DNA from: Parasulfuritortus cantonensis
Lineage (GTDB): Bacteria > Pseudomonadota > Gammaproteobacteria > Burkholderiales > Thiobacillaceae
NCBI RefSeq assembly: GCF_004337445.1
Contig: NZ_SJZB01000022.1
Coordinates: 29,213-93,212 of the forward strand
Length of the DNA stretch: 64,000 nt
Direction of reading: 5' to 3'
Below the pieces are notes generated by a model. The model had not been told where the DNA came from. It saw only the letters and a list, made by a program, of their open reading frames with translations, and did no database searches. This document shows, piece after piece, positions 63,932 to 64,000 of the stretch. Numbering within the stretch: the stretch's first letter is position 1; every line of letters starts with the position of its first letter. Made by a program: the position numbers and the translations under genes.

Positions 63932-64000
63932 ATGCGCAAGCTGCTCCCTATCCTTCTCCTGCCCCTGCTCGGCGCCTGCGCCACGACCACCCAAGTCGCC
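63932..64000 (+). CDS. Start of a lipoprotein gene (3' cut by window end)
   Basis: Only 23 codons are visible: MRKLLPILLLPLLGACATTT and onward. The lipobox LLGAC marks a lipoprotein signal peptide. GGAG lies 8 bp upstream of the ATG. It follows the channel gene by 18 bp and is likely part of the efflux operon; its identity cannot be told. Confidence 0.75.
   Translation, partial: MRKLLPILLLPLLGACATTTQVA

Noticed and set aside
1..64000. CRISPR arrays, insertion sequences or rRNA genes
   Set aside because: No regularly spaced repeats, transposase-like proteins or rRNA-like sequence were seen anywhere in the window.

Overview
The window is a GC-rich stretch of a Gram-negative chromosome, most likely from a betaproteobacterium of the Rhodocyclales/Nitrosomonadales type. 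The reasons are protein sequence style, a QseBC-linked DUF1924/diheme cytochrome/cytochrome b561 module, a 14-gene nuo operon and an aryl-polyene cluster. The lineage is inference; no 16S gene is present. I see no insertion sequence, integrase, prophage or CRISPR array.

Layout. 1-9.7 kb: right-hand part of an aryl-polyene (APE-like) lipid-pigment cluster: exporter, polysaccharide deacetylase, dehydratase, ketoreductase, methyltransferase, ketosynthase plus chain-length factor, glycosyltransferase, acyltransferase and acyl carrier protein, with a probable LysR remnant. 9.9-13.8 kb: a small repeat-bearing secreted protein, a radical SAM protein, a ThiO-like oxidase, tRNA-Thr(CGT), ispB and tRNA-Pro(CGG). 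14.2-19.2 kb: a large hybrid sensor kinase and its HD-GYP response regulator. 19.2-22.8 kb: a QseBC/PmrAB-type two-component system divergent from a three-gene cytochrome operon, with four 11-bp-phased CTTAAG-type half-sites between them. 22.8-25.8 kb: a WGR plus DUF2384 protein, a CPBP/CAAX-type membrane protease, a small unknown protein and a parvulin-type prolyl isomerase.

25.9-37.2 kb (minus strand): an unusual redox operon, rnfB - nifJ - rnfC - unknown gene - rnfD - rnfG - rnfE - rnfA - small Cys-rich membrane protein, with a divergent LysR regulator at 37.3 kb. It places a long single-chain pyruvate:ferredoxin oxidoreductase, carrying an extra C-terminal ferredoxin-like domain, inside an Rnf operon. 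Rnf would exchange electrons between NADH and ferredoxin using the membrane ion gradient, and the PFOR would use or make that ferredoxin. This is the most interesting system in the window. 38.4-41 kb: a secreted subtilisin-like protease with Calx-beta modules. 41.2-55.6 kb (minus strand): complete nuoA-N for complex I. 55.9-64 kb: an OmpR/EnvZ-type two-component system divergent from a heavy-metal RND efflux operon (adaptor, pump, DUF3240, TolC-like channel, start of a lipoprotein).

Quality warning. Four otherwise well-conserved genes (APE exporter, APE glycosyltransferase, rnfD, nuoG) are each broken by one missing base in a short G/C run, and adding one base restores the full reading frame in every case. 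Because nuoG and rnfD are among them, these look more like consensus errors in homopolymers than real mutations.
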